DNA of 64,000 bases from SB25 sp029560875 (GCA_035388225.1 DAOOPM010000019.1:1-64000), one strand, 5' to 3'; shown: positions 1 through 9,557, numbered from the stretch's first letter. The notes: generated by a model not told the origin, from the sequence alone. A program made the numbers and translations.

Positions 1-39
1 GATGGTACTGCGTCACAGCGGGAGAGTAGGTCGCCGCCC
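1..39 (+). rRNA. rrf: 5S ribosomal RNA, 3' end only
   Basis: The first bases match the conserved 3' end of bacterial 5S rRNA as found in Bacteroidota (GGGAGAGTAGGTCGCCGCC at the end of the molecule). The rest of the gene, and presumably the 16S-23S part of the operon, lies before the window. A strong terminator follows at once, as expected for the end of an rRNA operon. The exact 3' end is uncertain by a few bases. Confidence 0.85.
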
Positions 40-46
40 CACCTTC

Positions 47-80
47 GCCCCGAGGCTAACCCCTCGGGGCTTTTTTGTTT
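47..80 (+). terminator. Rho-independent terminator of the rRNA operon
   Basis: A perfect 9-bp GC-rich stem (GCCCCGAGG at 47-55 with CCTCGGGGC at 62-70) and a 6-base loop are followed by six T. It sits a few bases after the 5S rRNA end and would stop rRNA transcription before the sensor gene. Confidence 0.93.
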
Positions 81-231
81 GTTTCTTGTTCGATTTGCAT
101 AGAATCAGATCAACTCAACTTATCTAAGCATATTTCAATAAATATTTAATATTCCTCTAGATTTATCCTCCAAAAGAATCAGTGTATTCTTAAAATACTT
201 CTTTTTCTATTAACGGAATTTATTATTTTTT

Positions 232-239
232 TATATTTG
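232..239 (+). promoter_or_regulatory. Candidate -7 promoter element of the sensor gene
   Basis: TATATTTG fits the Bacteroidota -7 consensus TAnnTTTG and lies 21 bases before the ATG at 260, giving a very short leader. No good -33 TTG/TTTG is visible at the usual distance, so this is a candidate only. Confidence 0.4.
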
Positions 240-259
240 GTCTGACAGTAGAATCCGTT

Positions 260-3200
260 ATGTTTAAGCGAACTACAATATTAGGCTTATTAATGCTTGT
301 GTTTGCATTACAATTGCAAGCACAGCATTACAATATTGTTAAGTTTGGAGTCCGAGAAGGACTGCTTCACTCCTTAGTAACTGGAATTGCACAGGACAAA
401 AGAGGCGATATTTGGATGTCGACTGGTGGTGGTTTGTGTCGATTTAATGGGGTTGAATATTCGTATATCACAACACGTGATGGACTTAACTTTACACGTT
501 TAACATGTGTAGCAACTGATGATGACGATAATGTTTGGGTTGGCTCATCAAAAGGTATCAATTTTATACAAGGAAATACCATCCTTTCAATCAATAGCAA
601 ATCAATTGAAAGTGAAATTTTAACAATAGTTTCTGCTGGAAACTCATCGGTTTGGGTTGTAACTAACGATGGCCTTTTTAAAATTCACTATACAGGTGTT
701 GATTTTATTGTGTCAAAAGTGAGTATTCCCTTGTTTCAATCATCAGAGGTTGCTCAAATTTTTCAGGATAGAGTTTTAAGTAATTTTATTTTGAGGACAT
801 CAAGTGGAAAAGTCTATTTTGGTAACAATGGAGTTTTGTATTTAATAAGGAATAATAGTGCTGAACAAATATTGCTCCCTGATGGAATTTTGGCTAATTC
901 AGGCAAGGAACTTATTGATGGTAGCATTCTTCTAGGAACAAACAAAGGTTTTTTTAGGTTCAATGGCAATAGTTTAAATCGATTAGACTTACCCCTATCC
1001 GCAAATATCGATATAAAAGATTTTTGTGTTGATGGCAATAGACTTTGGGCTTTAGGTAAAGAATTAAGCAATGGAGATACTTTCAATCTTTATGCTCTAG
1101 ATTTAACAAACCAAAAGTATTTTCATAGAATATCTAAAGAAAATGGTTTAACTGAAGAACCCTCACAGGTTTTCCTCGACCACGAATGTAATCTTTGGGC
1201 AATATCAAATAATGGTGTTTTTCTCATAAAAGGAAATGCTTTTACCGCATACACTATTGCCGATGGACTTGTGGGGAATAAAGTTTGGGGCTTAAATAAA
1301 TCTAGTGATGGCATTCTGTGGGTTGGAACAATTGGCGAAGGAATGTCAGTTATTAAAGATGGAAAGACCTATAACTACACAAAATCCAATGGCTTGCCCG
1401 ATAACTACGTTGGGAAGATATATCAGACCAAACAAGGCGATGTTTTAATAGGCACCAGTAACGCTGGCTTAAATAGGGCTATTTATGGTGATGATTTGAG
1501 TGCTATTCGATTTGAACGTTTACCCCTTCTTAGTGGAGTTCGATTCCGTATTGATGATATTCTGGAGGATAATAGCGGAAATTTGTGGGTAGCATCAAGT
1601 AAAGGTTTGTTTTACTCTAAAAACAAACGGTTATTTAGCCGTATGCCACTACATAGTTCTGATACTGGAGAACTCTTTGTGCAGAAGTTGCTATTAGATA
1701 CTGCGCGAAATGAACTTTGGATTGGCACGCGTTACAGTGGTGTTTTTATTTTGAAAGAGAATAATGTTAGAAGATTTACTCCAATTGATTCTACCGAGGA
1801 GATTAGTTCCTTGGTTATGGATAATGAACGTAACATTTGGATTGGCACAAGGAATAAGGGCGTTTTTCGTTGGGATTACTCGGCTATAAGGCAATTTTCG
1901 GAAAAGGATGGATTAGTATCGAACCTTACTTATATACTCTACCCCGATTCTCGGAATAATTTATGGATTGGCTCTAATCTAGGTCTAGATAGAATTGATT
2001 TGGGGGCTTTATCTCGCAACGAAAAAAACTATATAAGGCACTATGGCTCCGACGAGGGCTTGGTTGATTTGGAAACAAACCTAAATGGGGTTATTGACGA
2101 TGAGTTAGGCTTTCTTTTATCAACTAATGGAGGATTGCTTAAGTACGAGCAGGACGCCGATAAGTTGAACGGTGTTCCCCCTAAAGTGAGGATTACTGGA
2201 TTAAAATTAAGGTCACAGAAGGCTGATTGGAGTCAATATTCTTCAGGTGTTGATGTTTGGAACGGATTGCCCGATAAACTAAGACTAAAGTACAATCAGA
2301 ATCACCTAACATTCGAATTTGTCGGTGTTAGTTTCAGAAATCCTCGAATGGTTCAGTATTCATGGAAACTTGATGGGTTTGACGATAAATGGATTTCAAG
2401 TGAAAACCGACAGGCAATTTATTCTAATTTACCCCCTGGTAAGTATGTTTTTAAGTTAAAGGCTGCTAATAGCGATTTGTTTTGGTCCGATGAGGTTGAA
2501 TCGATGTCATTCATTATTCTACCTCCATTCTGGGCTACCTGGTGGTTTAGAATCTTATCGGTTTTAATTATTGCTTTTGCAATATACATGTATATTTTAA
2601 CGAGAATTAGAGGATTAAGGGAAAAACAAAAAGAGTTAGAATCGCTAGTTTCCATTCGTACAGCCGAACTTCGCGAGCAGTTTCGCATTGTTGATGAAAA
2701 GAATAAGCAGATTCTTGATAGTTTAAATTATGCGAAATTTTTACAGAGCGCAATTTTAAGGTCGGTTGAAGATATAAAGGAGAATTTTGCCGATGCATTT
2801 GTGTTTTACAAGCCTAAAGATTTTGTTAGTGGCGATTTTTACTGGTTCTCAAGGTACAATAATTTATCTGTTTTTGCTGTTGCCGATTGTACAGGACATG
2901 GTGTCCCTGGAGCAATTATTAGCGTGATATGTGAGAGTTCGCTTCGCCAAGCAGTATTGGGATGCATGTATGAGAATCCTGCTAAAATTCTTGAGTACAC
3001 GAATAAGTATGTGATAGATACATTCTCCCAAACCAACAAGGACATTCATGATGGAATGGAGATAGCCCTGTGTACCTTTAATCATCAAACCAACGAATTA
3101 ACGTATTGTGGGGCAAAATTAGGTGTCTACCTTTTTGCCAACAATAGTTTCCTTAAATTAAAACCTAGCATTCAACGTATAGGCTGGGATAGAAGCCCCA

Positions 3201-3451
3201 TTAAGTTTGAAAATCAAACTTTGGTGCTTGACTCAGGTAGTATGATTTATATGTTTACCGACGGGTTTGGCGACCAGTTTGATTATAAATCGAAAGAAAA
3301 ATTCTCCTCAGCTAGACTCAGAAAGTTGCTAGAAACCAATGCTAAATTAAGCGCAGAGAAGCAGCATAATATCCTTGAAAAAGAATTTGATGGCTGGAAA
3401 GGCGATAATGAACAAATTGATGATGTTTTAGTGCTAGGAATTAAGTTTTAA
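260..3451 (+). CDS. Propeller-Y_Y_Y sensor with SpoIIE/PP2C phosphatase output
   Basis: A 1063-residue envelope sensor. A signal peptide (about residues 1-22, ending QAQ) leads to about 650 residues of two-component-regulator propeller repeats, seen as recurring short W-I/V-G-T/S blades followed by D-G-L. A Y_Y_Y domain follows (about 670-740), then one membrane helix (about 756-780), a short coiled coil, and a cytoplasmic PP2C/SpoIIE-type Ser/Thr phosphatase domain (about 843-1063). Phosphatase motifs are intact: SGDFYW, ADCTGHGVPGA, FTDG and a closing DD pair (QIDDVLV). Known relatives usually carry a histidine kinase as the output. Here the predicted output is dephosphorylation of a serine or threonine, perhaps on an anti-sigma-factor antagonist as in RsbU/SpoIIE, which is inference. 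The ligand is unknown. The gene ends 10 bases from the facing PsiE-like gene and has no clear terminator of its own. Confidence 0.9.
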   Translation: MFKRTTILGLLMLVFALQLQAQHYNIVKFGVREGLLHSLVTGIAQDKRGDIWMSTGGGLCRFNGVEYSYITTRDGLNFTRLTCVATDDDDNVWVGSSKGINFIQGNTILSINSKSIESEILTIVSAGNSSVWVVTNDGLFKIHYTGVDFIVSKVSIPLFQSSEVAQIFQDRVLSNFILRTSSGKVYFGNNGVLYLIRNNSAEQILLPDGILANSGKELIDGSILLGTNKGFFRFNGNSLNRLDLPLSANIDIKDFCVDGNRLWALGKELSNGDTFNLYALDLTNQKYFHRISKENGLTEEPSQVFLDHECNLWAISNNGVFLIKGNAFTAYTIADGLVGNKVWGLNKSSDGILWVGTIGEGMSVIKDGKTYNYTKSNGLPDNYVGKIYQTKQGDVLIGTSNAGLNRAIYGDDLSAIRFERLPLLSGVRFRIDDILEDNSGNLWVASSKGLFYSKNKRLFSRMPLHSSDTGELFVQKLLLDTARNELWIGTRYSGVFILKENNVRRFTPIDSTEEISSLVMDNERNIWIGTRNKGVFRWDYSAIRQFSEKDGLVSNLTYILYPDSRNNLWIGSNLGLDRIDLGALSRNEKNYIRHYGSDEGLVDLETNLNGVIDDELGFLLSTNGGLLKYEQDADKLNGVPPKVRITGLKLRSQKADWSQYSSGVDVWNGLPDKLRLKYNQNHLTFEFVGVSFRNPRMVQYSWKLDGFDDKWISSENRQAIYSNLPPGKYVFKLKAANSDLFWSDEVESMSFIILPPFWATWWFRILSVLIIAFAIYMYILTRIRGLREKQKELESLVSIRTAELREQFRIVDEKNKQILDSLNYAKFLQSAILRSVEDIKENFADAFVFYKPKDFVSGDFYWFSRYNNLSVFAVADCTGHGVPGAIISVICESSLRQAVLGCMYENPAKILEYTNKYVIDTFSQTNKDIHDGMEIALCTFNHQTNELTYCGAKLGVYLFANNSFLKLKPSIQRIGWDRSPIKFENQTLVLDSGSMIYMFTDGFGDQFDYKSKEKFSSARLRKLLETNAKLSAEKQHNILEKEFDGWKGDNEQIDDVLVLGIKF

Positions 3452-3461
3452 TTATCCAAGA

Positions 3462-3911
3462 TTAATTTTCAGGAATACAATTTGTGTCGTTTGGTTTCTT
3501 ACATTTTGGTTTTTTATAGCAAACCTTAATTACCCAGTATGTTGCTGCCAAGGCAACTAACATTAAAGATAATGCAATTAAATCCTGATGAGTGTACGAT
3601 GATATCTCCCAAACAATCACTTTTCTTGCAATAGCAATAATGGCAATAAGCACAATTATTTCTACGTGAATAATTTCTTCCTTAAGGAACGCCTTTACGG
3701 CTTCAAGTAACTCTACTCCAATAAGTATTGTTAGGAAAAGTCCCACAAGTTGACCAAATTGATTCTTGAGAAATTCAGTCATCGTGTTTTCTGTTAATCC
3801 AATATATAGTTGTAATACAACATCAATTATGGATAAAATTAGCAGTATTGATATTATAACCAGCAGTATATTGATTATTCCTTTTTGCAGTAAGTTCAAA
3901 TATTTTTGCAT
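3462..3911 (-). CDS. PsiE-like (phosphate-starvation-inducible) membrane protein
   Basis: A 149-residue inner-membrane protein with about four hydrophobic helices and a basic C-terminus rich in Lys and Cys. The pattern (GQLVGLFLTILIGVELLEA and later KVIVWE) matches the PsiE family, whose biochemical role is not known. I chose the ATG at 3911 because the next helix starts soon after it. The longer frame, starting near 3977, would run through the terminator hairpin of the upstream acyl-CoA synthetase gene and adds residues that do not fit the family. It faces the sensor gene with 10 bases between the stop codons. Expression during phosphate limitation is inferred from the family name only. Confidence 0.75.
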   Translation of the reverse strand: MQKYLNLLQKGIINILLVIISILLILSIIDVVLQLYIGLTENTMTEFLKNQFGQLVGLFLTILIGVELLEAVKAFLKEEIIHVEIIVLIAIIAIARKVIVWEISSYTHQDLIALSLMLVALAATYWVIKVCYKKPKCKKPNDTNCIPEN

Positions 3912-3965
3912 ATCGATGAATTTTGTGTGATGTATATACAAATATAGCAGAGATTTGTTTAAAGT

Positions 3966-3989
3966 AAAAGGAGGCATTTGCCTCCTTTT
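3966..3989 (-). terminator. Terminator of the acyl-CoA synthetase gene
   Basis: A perfect 10-bp stem, AAAAGGAGGC/GCCTCCTTTT, with a 4-base loop directly follows the stop codon of the minus-strand synthetase. Read on the minus strand the stem ends in TTTT. Confidence 0.85.
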
Positions 3990-5897
3990 CTATACTTCTA
4001 ATAGTTGTAATACCGATTCAATATTCGTTTCGTTATGAATATTTTTGCCTTCGGGCGTGTAAAGTAACTCTAACCTATCTTTATATTTTGTTTCAACTTT
4101 GCCCCTTACAACTTTAAGTGTGCTGTTAATCATCCCATTTTGTTCGTTAAACCCTTCGTTAAGGATTGCAAAGGTTGATGGGAGCCACCTATCCGGGAAC
4201 ATATCGCCAAACTCTCCGCCAGGCTTAAATTTCGAAATTTCCTGATTGATAATGTTGATGGCTTCTTTGGCGGCCTCGTGCGAATCCATGCTTAACCCTT
4301 TTTCGTTTATTGCTCGTTTTATTGCTTCCTTCGATGGAACAACTAAAGCTGTAGTATAAGGGTTTTGGTTGTTGTAAAGAACAACATTCTCAATGTATTT
4401 TGAGTGCTGAACAAGCGATTCTTCAATTCCTTCGGGGCTGTATTTTTCCCCATCGCTGGCAATTAGCAAACTTTTAAATCTACCTAAAACATAAAGAAAT
4501 CCGTCTTTATCCATGTAGCCCATATCGCCAGTGTGTAACCAACCATTTTTAATGGTTTCTAAAGTGGCTTTCTCATTTTTCCAGTAGCCGACCATAACAT
4601 TCTCGCCACGAACAACTATCTCTCCTTTTTCCCCTATAGGTAATTCATTGTCATTGTCGTCGCAAATTTTTATGTCGAGGTATTTTACTAAGTATCCTGA
4701 TGAGCCTAACTTATGCTTACGCAATGAGTTTGAACTAATAATTGGAGTAGCTTCTGAAAGTCCATAGCCTTGGAACATAGGAATGCCAATTGCATAGTAA
4801 AAACGTTGTAGTTCAATATCGAGCAAGGCACCACCACCAATAAAGAAATCCATTTTTCCACCAAACACCTGACGAATCTTGCTGAAAAGTATTTTGTCGT
4901 AAAGCCATATTAAAGGCTTATAAATGAATGTAAAGTTGGAGCCTTTGTTCCATCCTTCCTTGTTATAAGCGTAGGAAATATTTATGGCATGATTAAATAG
5001 TTTCTCGGTAAACGCTCCCTTGGCCTTAATGCCTGCCTCAATGTTTTTCTTGAAATTCTTTGCAAGGGCAGGTACGCTCAGCAGTATGCTTGGCTGAATT
5101 TCTTTAATGTTGATAGGTATGTTTTTAAGCGTATCCATTGGGTTTTTTCCAACCTGAACGGTTGCAATGCTTGCCCCCATTGCCATAAATGAGTAAATTC
5201 CTGCTACGTGTGCAAAACAATGGTCTAAAGGGAGGATTAACAAAGTTCTGTAGTGCTCTGGAATATCCATTAATGTTAACGCTTGCTCCACGTTTGCCGT
5301 ATAGTTTCTGTGCGATAGTATTATGCCTTTTGGGTCAGCAGTTGTTCCCGAAGTGTAACTAATGTTGGCATAATCCGATGGTTTTACATCTTTTGAAGTT
5401 TCTTCAATAATCTTTGGATTGATTTTAAGGAATTCTTCACCTAATCTGAAAATATCGTCAATAAGTAAATCACCAGGTTTATAATTGGTCTGTGGGTCAA
5501 GATAAATTACTCTTTTTACTAAGGGTAACTTTTCTCTAATTTTCTCAATTTTTGGTGCTTGGTTGCCCGATACTATAATTGTATTTGTCTCGGAGTGTTC
5601 GAGCCTAAAAATCAAATCGTTGCCTTCTAGTTTTATGGAGAGGGGAACGTTTACTGCACCTGTATAAAGTATTGCCAATTCGCTTAGTATCCAGTATTTC
5701 CTTCCCTCGCTAAGTAATGCAACCTTATCGTCTTTTTTAATCCCAAGACTTAATAGTCCTGCTGCAAGTTTTACAACCTCGGTATGGGTCTGTGTGTAGG
5801 TTGTTGGCTCGAATTTATCGGTTAGTTTTTCCCATATATAAGGATTGTTAGGGTATTTACTAACACTTTCCTCAAATAGGTTTATAATAGTCTTCAT
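3990..5897 (-). CDS. Long-chain fatty acid--CoA ligase (AMP-binding)
   Basis: A 635-residue ANL-family enzyme, the usual length for long-chain acyl-CoA synthetases. It activates a carboxylic acid with ATP through an acyl-adenylate and joins it to coenzyme A. Visible motifs are the P-loop YTSGTTADPKG (residues 181-191), GYGLSEATP in the middle, GWLHTGD, and the hinge region GRFKSLLIASDGEKYSPEGIE near residue 475-495. There is no signal peptide or membrane helix, so it is cytoplasmic or peripheral. It stands alone, with its own terminator, and is divergent from the radical SAM gene. Substrate chain length cannot be read from the sequence; a fatty acid is most likely, judging by the whole-length similarity pattern. 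Confidence 0.92.
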   Translation of the reverse strand: MKTIINLFEESVSKYPNNPYIWEKLTDKFEPTTYTQTHTEVVKLAAGLLSLGIKKDDKVALLSEGRKYWILSELAILYTGAVNVPLSIKLEGNDLIFRLEHSETNTIIVSGNQAPKIEKIREKLPLVKRVIYLDPQTNYKPGDLLIDDIFRLGEEFLKINPKIIEETSKDVKPSDYANISYTSGTTADPKGIILSHRNYTANVEQALTLMDIPEHYRTLLILPLDHCFAHVAGIYSFMAMGASIATVQVGKNPMDTLKNIPINIKEIQPSILLSVPALAKNFKKNIEAGIKAKGAFTEKLFNHAINISYAYNKEGWNKGSNFTFIYKPLIWLYDKILFSKIRQVFGGKMDFFIGGGALLDIELQRFYYAIGIPMFQGYGLSEATPIISSNSLRKHKLGSSGYLVKYLDIKICDDNDNELPIGEKGEIVVRGENVMVGYWKNEKATLETIKNGWLHTGDMGYMDKDGFLYVLGRFKSLLIASDGEKYSPEGIEESLVQHSKYIENVVLYNNQNPYTTALVVPSKEAIKRAINEKGLSMDSHEAAKEAINIINQEISKFKPGGEFGDMFPDRWLPSTFAILNEGFNEQNGMINSTLKVVRGKVETKYKDRLELLYTPEGKNIHNETNIESVLQLLEV

Positions 5898-6036
5898 AAT
5901 ACGTTTTATTTAGTTTTACACATAAACCCTTGGTTGAACAAAGTCAACTAGAATCAATAGTTTAGGAAAATTTGAAAATCCACCTAATGCAAATCTATTA
6001 AATTATTCAAAATGAGAGTCAATTTTATACTGAATA

Positions 6037-6068
6037 TTGTGAACAGCCTATGTTTTGACTTATATTTG
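6037..6068 (+). promoter_or_regulatory. Candidate promoter of the radical SAM gene
   Basis: TTG (6037-6039) and TATATTTG (6061-6068), 21 bases apart, fit the Bacteroidota -33/-7 pattern. The -7 box lies 17 bases before the TTG start at 6086. Confidence 0.5.
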
Positions 6069-6085
6069 CCGCAAAACCATACAAG

Positions 6086-7003
6086 TTGCTAACTCAAGAA
6101 TCGCTTAAATCCTGCACACTTTGCCCTCACCTTTGTGGTGTGGATAGGTTTCAACGTAAAGGTTTTTGTAAAACAAGTACGAAGCCATTGGTTTCCTCTG
6201 TATTCTTGCATAAGGGGGAGGAGCCTGTCCTTTCTGGCAATGTTGGCGTTTGCAATGTTTTTTTTGCTCATTGCAACTTACAATGTGTTTATTGCCAAAA
6301 TAATCAAATTAGCTGCAATGATTTTGTTAACGAGAGTTGGGAGAGGTTGGTTAATGATATTGTAAATTTAATTACTCCTATACTCGATAGTGGCGTTCGA
6401 ATTTTAGGTTTTGTATCGCCAACACATCAGGTTGTGCAGATGGTTGAGATAATTAATGCCTTGCATCAGAAAGGATATTTCCCTACCATTGTTTATAATA
6501 CCAACTGTTACGAAAGTGTTGATACATTAAAGGAACTTGAATCCGTTGTTGATGTTTATTTGCCAGACTTTAAGTATGCGAATAACAGTTTAGGGCTACG
6601 GTACTCTGGAGTGTCGGATTACTTTGATGTTGCCAAACTAGCCCTTAAGGAGATGTATAGGCAAAAAGGTACGTCGCTACTTTTAGGCGATGATGGTTTA
6701 GTTGAATTCGGGTTGATTATAAGACATTTGGTATTGCCTAGCCACAGCGCTGAAAGTGTTGAACTTTTAGAGTTTTTAGCAGATGAATTCTCTCCAAGGC
6801 TACACATCTCTCTAATGTCTCAGTACTTCCCACCTTCAGGCTTACATCTTCCAAATCCAATAAATAGAGTTTTGAGTAAAGAGGAATATAGCAAGGTGTT
6901 AAATACAATGGAGGTTCTAGGTTATAGAGGGTGGGAGCAGTCCATGGAAAGTGCCGATTGTTATAGACCTTATTTCAACTCCAATGAACCTTTTTCGCTG
7001 TAA
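6086..7003 (+). CDS. Radical SAM protein, PflX/COG1313-like
   Basis: A 305-residue radical S-adenosylmethionine protein. The cluster-binding CxxxCxxC is C63-C67-C70 (CNLQCVYC). In front is the cysteine-rich N-terminus typical of the pyruvate formate-lyase-activating-enzyme-like family COG1313 (C10, C13, C17, C28), followed by LSGNVGVCN. These proteins have no proven substrate; the link to pyruvate formate-lyase is by similarity only, and no glycyl-radical enzyme is nearby. The start is TTG at 6086, because the only in-frame ATG upstream (6050) runs into a stop two codons later. It is a single gene, divergent from the acyl-CoA synthetase. Confidence 0.85.
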   Translation: MLTQESLKSCTLCPHLCGVDRFQRKGFCKTSTKPLVSSVFLHKGEEPVLSGNVGVCNVFFAHCNLQCVYCQNNQISCNDFVNESWERLVNDIVNLITPILDSGVRILGFVSPTHQVVQMVEIINALHQKGYFPTIVYNTNCYESVDTLKELESVVDVYLPDFKYANNSLGLRYSGVSDYFDVAKLALKEMYRQKGTSLLLGDDGLVEFGLIIRHLVLPSHSAESVELLEFLADEFSPRLHISLMSQYFPPSGLHLPNPINRVLSKEEYSKVLNTMEVLGYRGWEQSMESADCYRPYFNSNEPFSL

Positions 7004-7012
7004 CTTTTCAGC

Positions 7013-7033
7013 AAGGTAAAAAATACCTTTATT
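7013..7033 (+). terminator. Weak hairpin after the radical SAM gene
   Basis: AAGGTA (7013-7018) can pair with TACCTT (7024-7029) over an A5 loop, followed by a short T/A-rich run. It lies 10 bases after the stop. The stem is short, so this is a weak terminator call. Confidence 0.35.
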
Positions 7034-7195
7034 GATTTAAGTCTTAGAATATCAATTTGTTATGTTTTAAATAGAGTGTGATTATAAACTTTTATATTTA
7101 GATATTTGCAATATTAATGGGCTAAATGCTTGCTTTTTATAAAAAAGATTTACTAAATTGCGTTGAAATGACTGTTTACCCTATAACTAAACTAT

Positions 7196-7651
7196 ATGAA
7201 AATGAAGAAAATTTTTATTCTTATAGCGCTCTTTGCTTTTGTAGGAACTGGCTGTAAATACTTTAAGAAGAAACCTAAAGTTGACCCCGTAGCAATTCAA
7301 AAAGCAAAAGAGGATAGTATCAAAAGAGCACAAGAATTAGAGGCCGAGCAAGTTCGTTTGGCTCTAGAGCAAGCACGTCAGGACTCTCTTGCAAAGGTTC
7401 AAGAGTATGAGTCGAAATTCCGTTTCCACGTTATTATTGGTAGTTTTAAGGTTCCTTCAAATGCTACAAACTGGGAACAGGAAGTTAGAGGAATGGGGTA
7501 TAATGGCACTAAGATTCTCCATGCCAAGAATGGATTTGACCTAGTATCTATTGCTGCATACGATACTTACAGCAAAGCATTCAACGAAATTGAACGCATA
7601 AATGCTGACAAGGAGGAACCCATTGAACTCTGGATTTATGAGAACATTTAA
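7196..7651 (+). CDS. SPOR-domain lipoprotein
   Basis: A 151-residue lipoprotein. A short signal ends in the lipobox GTGC with C20 as the lipidated residue. A Lys/Glu/Gln-rich, probably helical linker follows (about 25-75), then a C-terminal SPOR fold (about 78-151) opening with FHVIIGSF and ending ELWIYENI. SPOR domains bind septal peptidoglycan stripped of stem peptides, so a place at the division site or cell wall is likely from the family. No amidase or other catalytic domain is fused. It is monocistronic with a strong terminator. The ATG at 7196 is used; an ATG two codons later would change little. Confidence 0.85.
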   Translation: MKMKKIFILIALFAFVGTGCKYFKKKPKVDPVAIQKAKEDSIKRAQELEAEQVRLALEQARQDSLAKVQEYESKFRFHVIIGSFKVPSNATNWEQEVRGMGYNGTKILHAKNGFDLVSIAAYDTYSKAFNEIERINADKEEPIELWIYENI

Positions 7652-7675
7652 CAGTTAGATATCTAACTTGCAAAA

Positions 7676-7706
7676 AGCCTTTTTGATTATCAAAAAGGCT
7701 TTTTTG
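7676..7706 (+). terminator. Terminator of the SPOR lipoprotein gene
   Basis: AGCCTTTTTGA (7676-7686) pairs perfectly with TCAAAAAGGCT (7690-7700) over a 3-base loop and is followed by five T. It lies 25 bases after the stop codon. Confidence 0.9.
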
Positions 7707-7890
7707 TACATAAACACTTAGAGATGAAAATGTTATAAAGTTGCTCTGTTGTTTACTATTTCCTCTAATTCATATAGGTTCTTAAAATATTTTTACTTTT
7801 ATTTGCTCTGCAATTTTTTTACCCATTTAAAATGGAGAGAAAAATAGATAAAACTTTAACCTTTTATTAATAACTAACTATAAATCTATT

Positions 7891-9507
7891 ATGACGGAAA
7901 AATTAACTCTGAGGGACAACGTTACCTTTCGCTGGATTGCGTTGTTGTTGCTTTCACTAGCGATGTTTTGTTCATACATTTTTATGGACATATTATCGCC
8001 AATAAAGGATTTGATGCAAACTGAAAGAGGCTGGGATTCAACAGCATTTGGAACTATGCAGGGTTCCGAAACGTTTCTAAATGTTTTCATCTTCTTCCTT
8101 ATTTTTGCTGGAATTATTCTAGATAAGATGGGGGTTCGGTTTACAGCGGTGCTATCAGGTTTGGTTATGCTGGTTGGCGCCTCAATAAACTGGTATGCTG
8201 TTACCGATTCTTTTACCGGTAGTGGATTAGAGGCATGGTTTACAAACAACCTGAATTACATCCCTGGCTTTGAGGAACTGGGTGTATCTCCATTTTACAA
8301 GGGAATGCCTGCTTCGGCTAAGTTTGCTGCTGTTGGTTTCATGGTTTTTGGCTGTGGTGTCGAAATGGCAGGTATCACTGTTTCTCGTGGTATTGTTAAA
8401 TGGTTTAAGGGTCGCGAAATGGCTTTGGCAATGGGGTCAGAAATGGCGTTAGCTCGTCTAGGTGTAGCCACCTGTATGATTTTCTCTCCAATGTTTGCTA
8501 GACTTGGTGGAAACATTGATGTGTCTCGTTCCGTAGCTTTTGGTGTTTTACTACTGCTTATCGCTCTCATTATGTTTGTTGTTTATTTCTTCATGGATAG
8601 GAGGCTAGATGCACAATTAGGTGAGGTAGAAGAGAAGGATGAGCCTTTCAAAATATCTGATGTTAGCAAAATTTTCTCAAGTAGGGGCTTTTGGTTGGTT
8701 GCATTACTTTGTGTGCTATACTACTCGGCTATTTTCCCATTCCAGAAATATGCAGTAAATATGCTTCAGTGTAACCTAACCCTTACAAAACCTGCAGTAG
8801 ATAGTTTTTGGGCAGGCAATACTGTTACTATTATTCAGTATATTATTATGCTTGTTGTGGCTGTTGCAGCATTTGCCAGCAACTTTTCAAAAGTTAAAAA
8901 TGTTAAGTATAGTTTATTAGCCCTTTCTGTTGTATCACTTGTGGTTTTCTGCTACATGGGATACATGCGTGGGTCAGCAGAGACTGTGTTCGCAGTATTC
9001 CCATTGTTGGCAGTAGGTATTACCCCAATCTTGGGTAATTACGTTGACCATAAGGGAAAAGCCGCTTCTATGCTTATGATAGGTTCGTTGTTGTTGATAG
9101 CTTGCCACCTTACTTTTGCGTTTATTTTACCTATGTTCCAGGGTAATGCTGTTGGCGGAGTTGTTATTGCTTACCTTACCATTTTAGTATTGGGTGCATC
9201 ATTCTCATTGGTTCCAGCATCTTTGTGGCCTAGTGTACCAAAACTAGTTGATTCTAAAATTATTGGTTCAGCGTATGCGCTTATATTCTGGGTTCAGAAT
9301 ATTGGGTTGTGGTTATTCCCTCTACTTATTGGTAAGGTTTTGGATAAGACCAATCCTGGAGTAACAGATCCTACAACATTCAACTATACTTGGCCACTTG
9401 TTATGCTAGCATGTTTGGGCGTCGCAGCGTTCTTCATTGGAATAATTTTGAAGCGCGTGGATAAAAAACAGGGATTAGGCCTTGAACTTCCAAATATTAA
9501 AAAGTAA
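7891..9507 (+). CDS. Major facilitator superfamily transporter
   Basis: A 538-residue inner-membrane carrier with about 12 hydrophobic helices in two halves separated by a charged loop (about residues 230-260). It carries the MFS-type loop GIILDKMGVRF between helices 2 and 3 and a comparable GNYVDHKGKAAS in the second half. An extra periplasmic loop lies between the third and fourth helices (about residues 105-140). The substrate is not evident; proteins of this kind are often named only as MFS or nitrate/nitrite-like carriers, and no catabolic genes are adjacent. It is a single gene bounded by terminators on both sides. Confidence 0.85.
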   Translation: MTEKLTLRDNVTFRWIALLLLSLAMFCSYIFMDILSPIKDLMQTERGWDSTAFGTMQGSETFLNVFIFFLIFAGIILDKMGVRFTAVLSGLVMLVGASINWYAVTDSFTGSGLEAWFTNNLNYIPGFEELGVSPFYKGMPASAKFAAVGFMVFGCGVEMAGITVSRGIVKWFKGREMALAMGSEMALARLGVATCMIFSPMFARLGGNIDVSRSVAFGVLLLLIALIMFVVYFFMDRRLDAQLGEVEEKDEPFKISDVSKIFSSRGFWLVALLCVLYYSAIFPFQKYAVNMLQCNLTLTKPAVDSFWAGNTVTIIQYIIMLVVAVAAFASNFSKVKNVKYSLLALSVVSLVVFCYMGYMRGSAETVFAVFPLLAVGITPILGNYVDHKGKAASMLMIGSLLLIACHLTFAFILPMFQGNAVGGVVIAYLTILVLGASFSLVPASLWPSVPKLVDSKIIGSAYALIFWVQNIGLWLFPLLIGKVLDKTNPGVTDPTTFNYTWPLVMLACLGVAAFFIGIILKRVDKKQGLGLELPNIKK

Positions 9508-9530
9508 AAGATTTTGGTATAACATATTGA

Positions 9531-9557
9531 ACGCCCCTTTTTAGGGGCGTTTTTTTT
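9531..9557 (+). terminator. Terminator of the MFS gene
   Basis: ACGCCCC (9531-9537) pairs with GGGGCGT (9544-9550) over a 6-base loop and is followed by at least seven T, 23 bases after the stop codon. Confidence 0.93.

Noticed and set aside
3912..3977. A longer start for the PsiE-like protein
   Set aside because: The added codons run through the terminator of the acyl-CoA synthetase gene and lack any family similarity.
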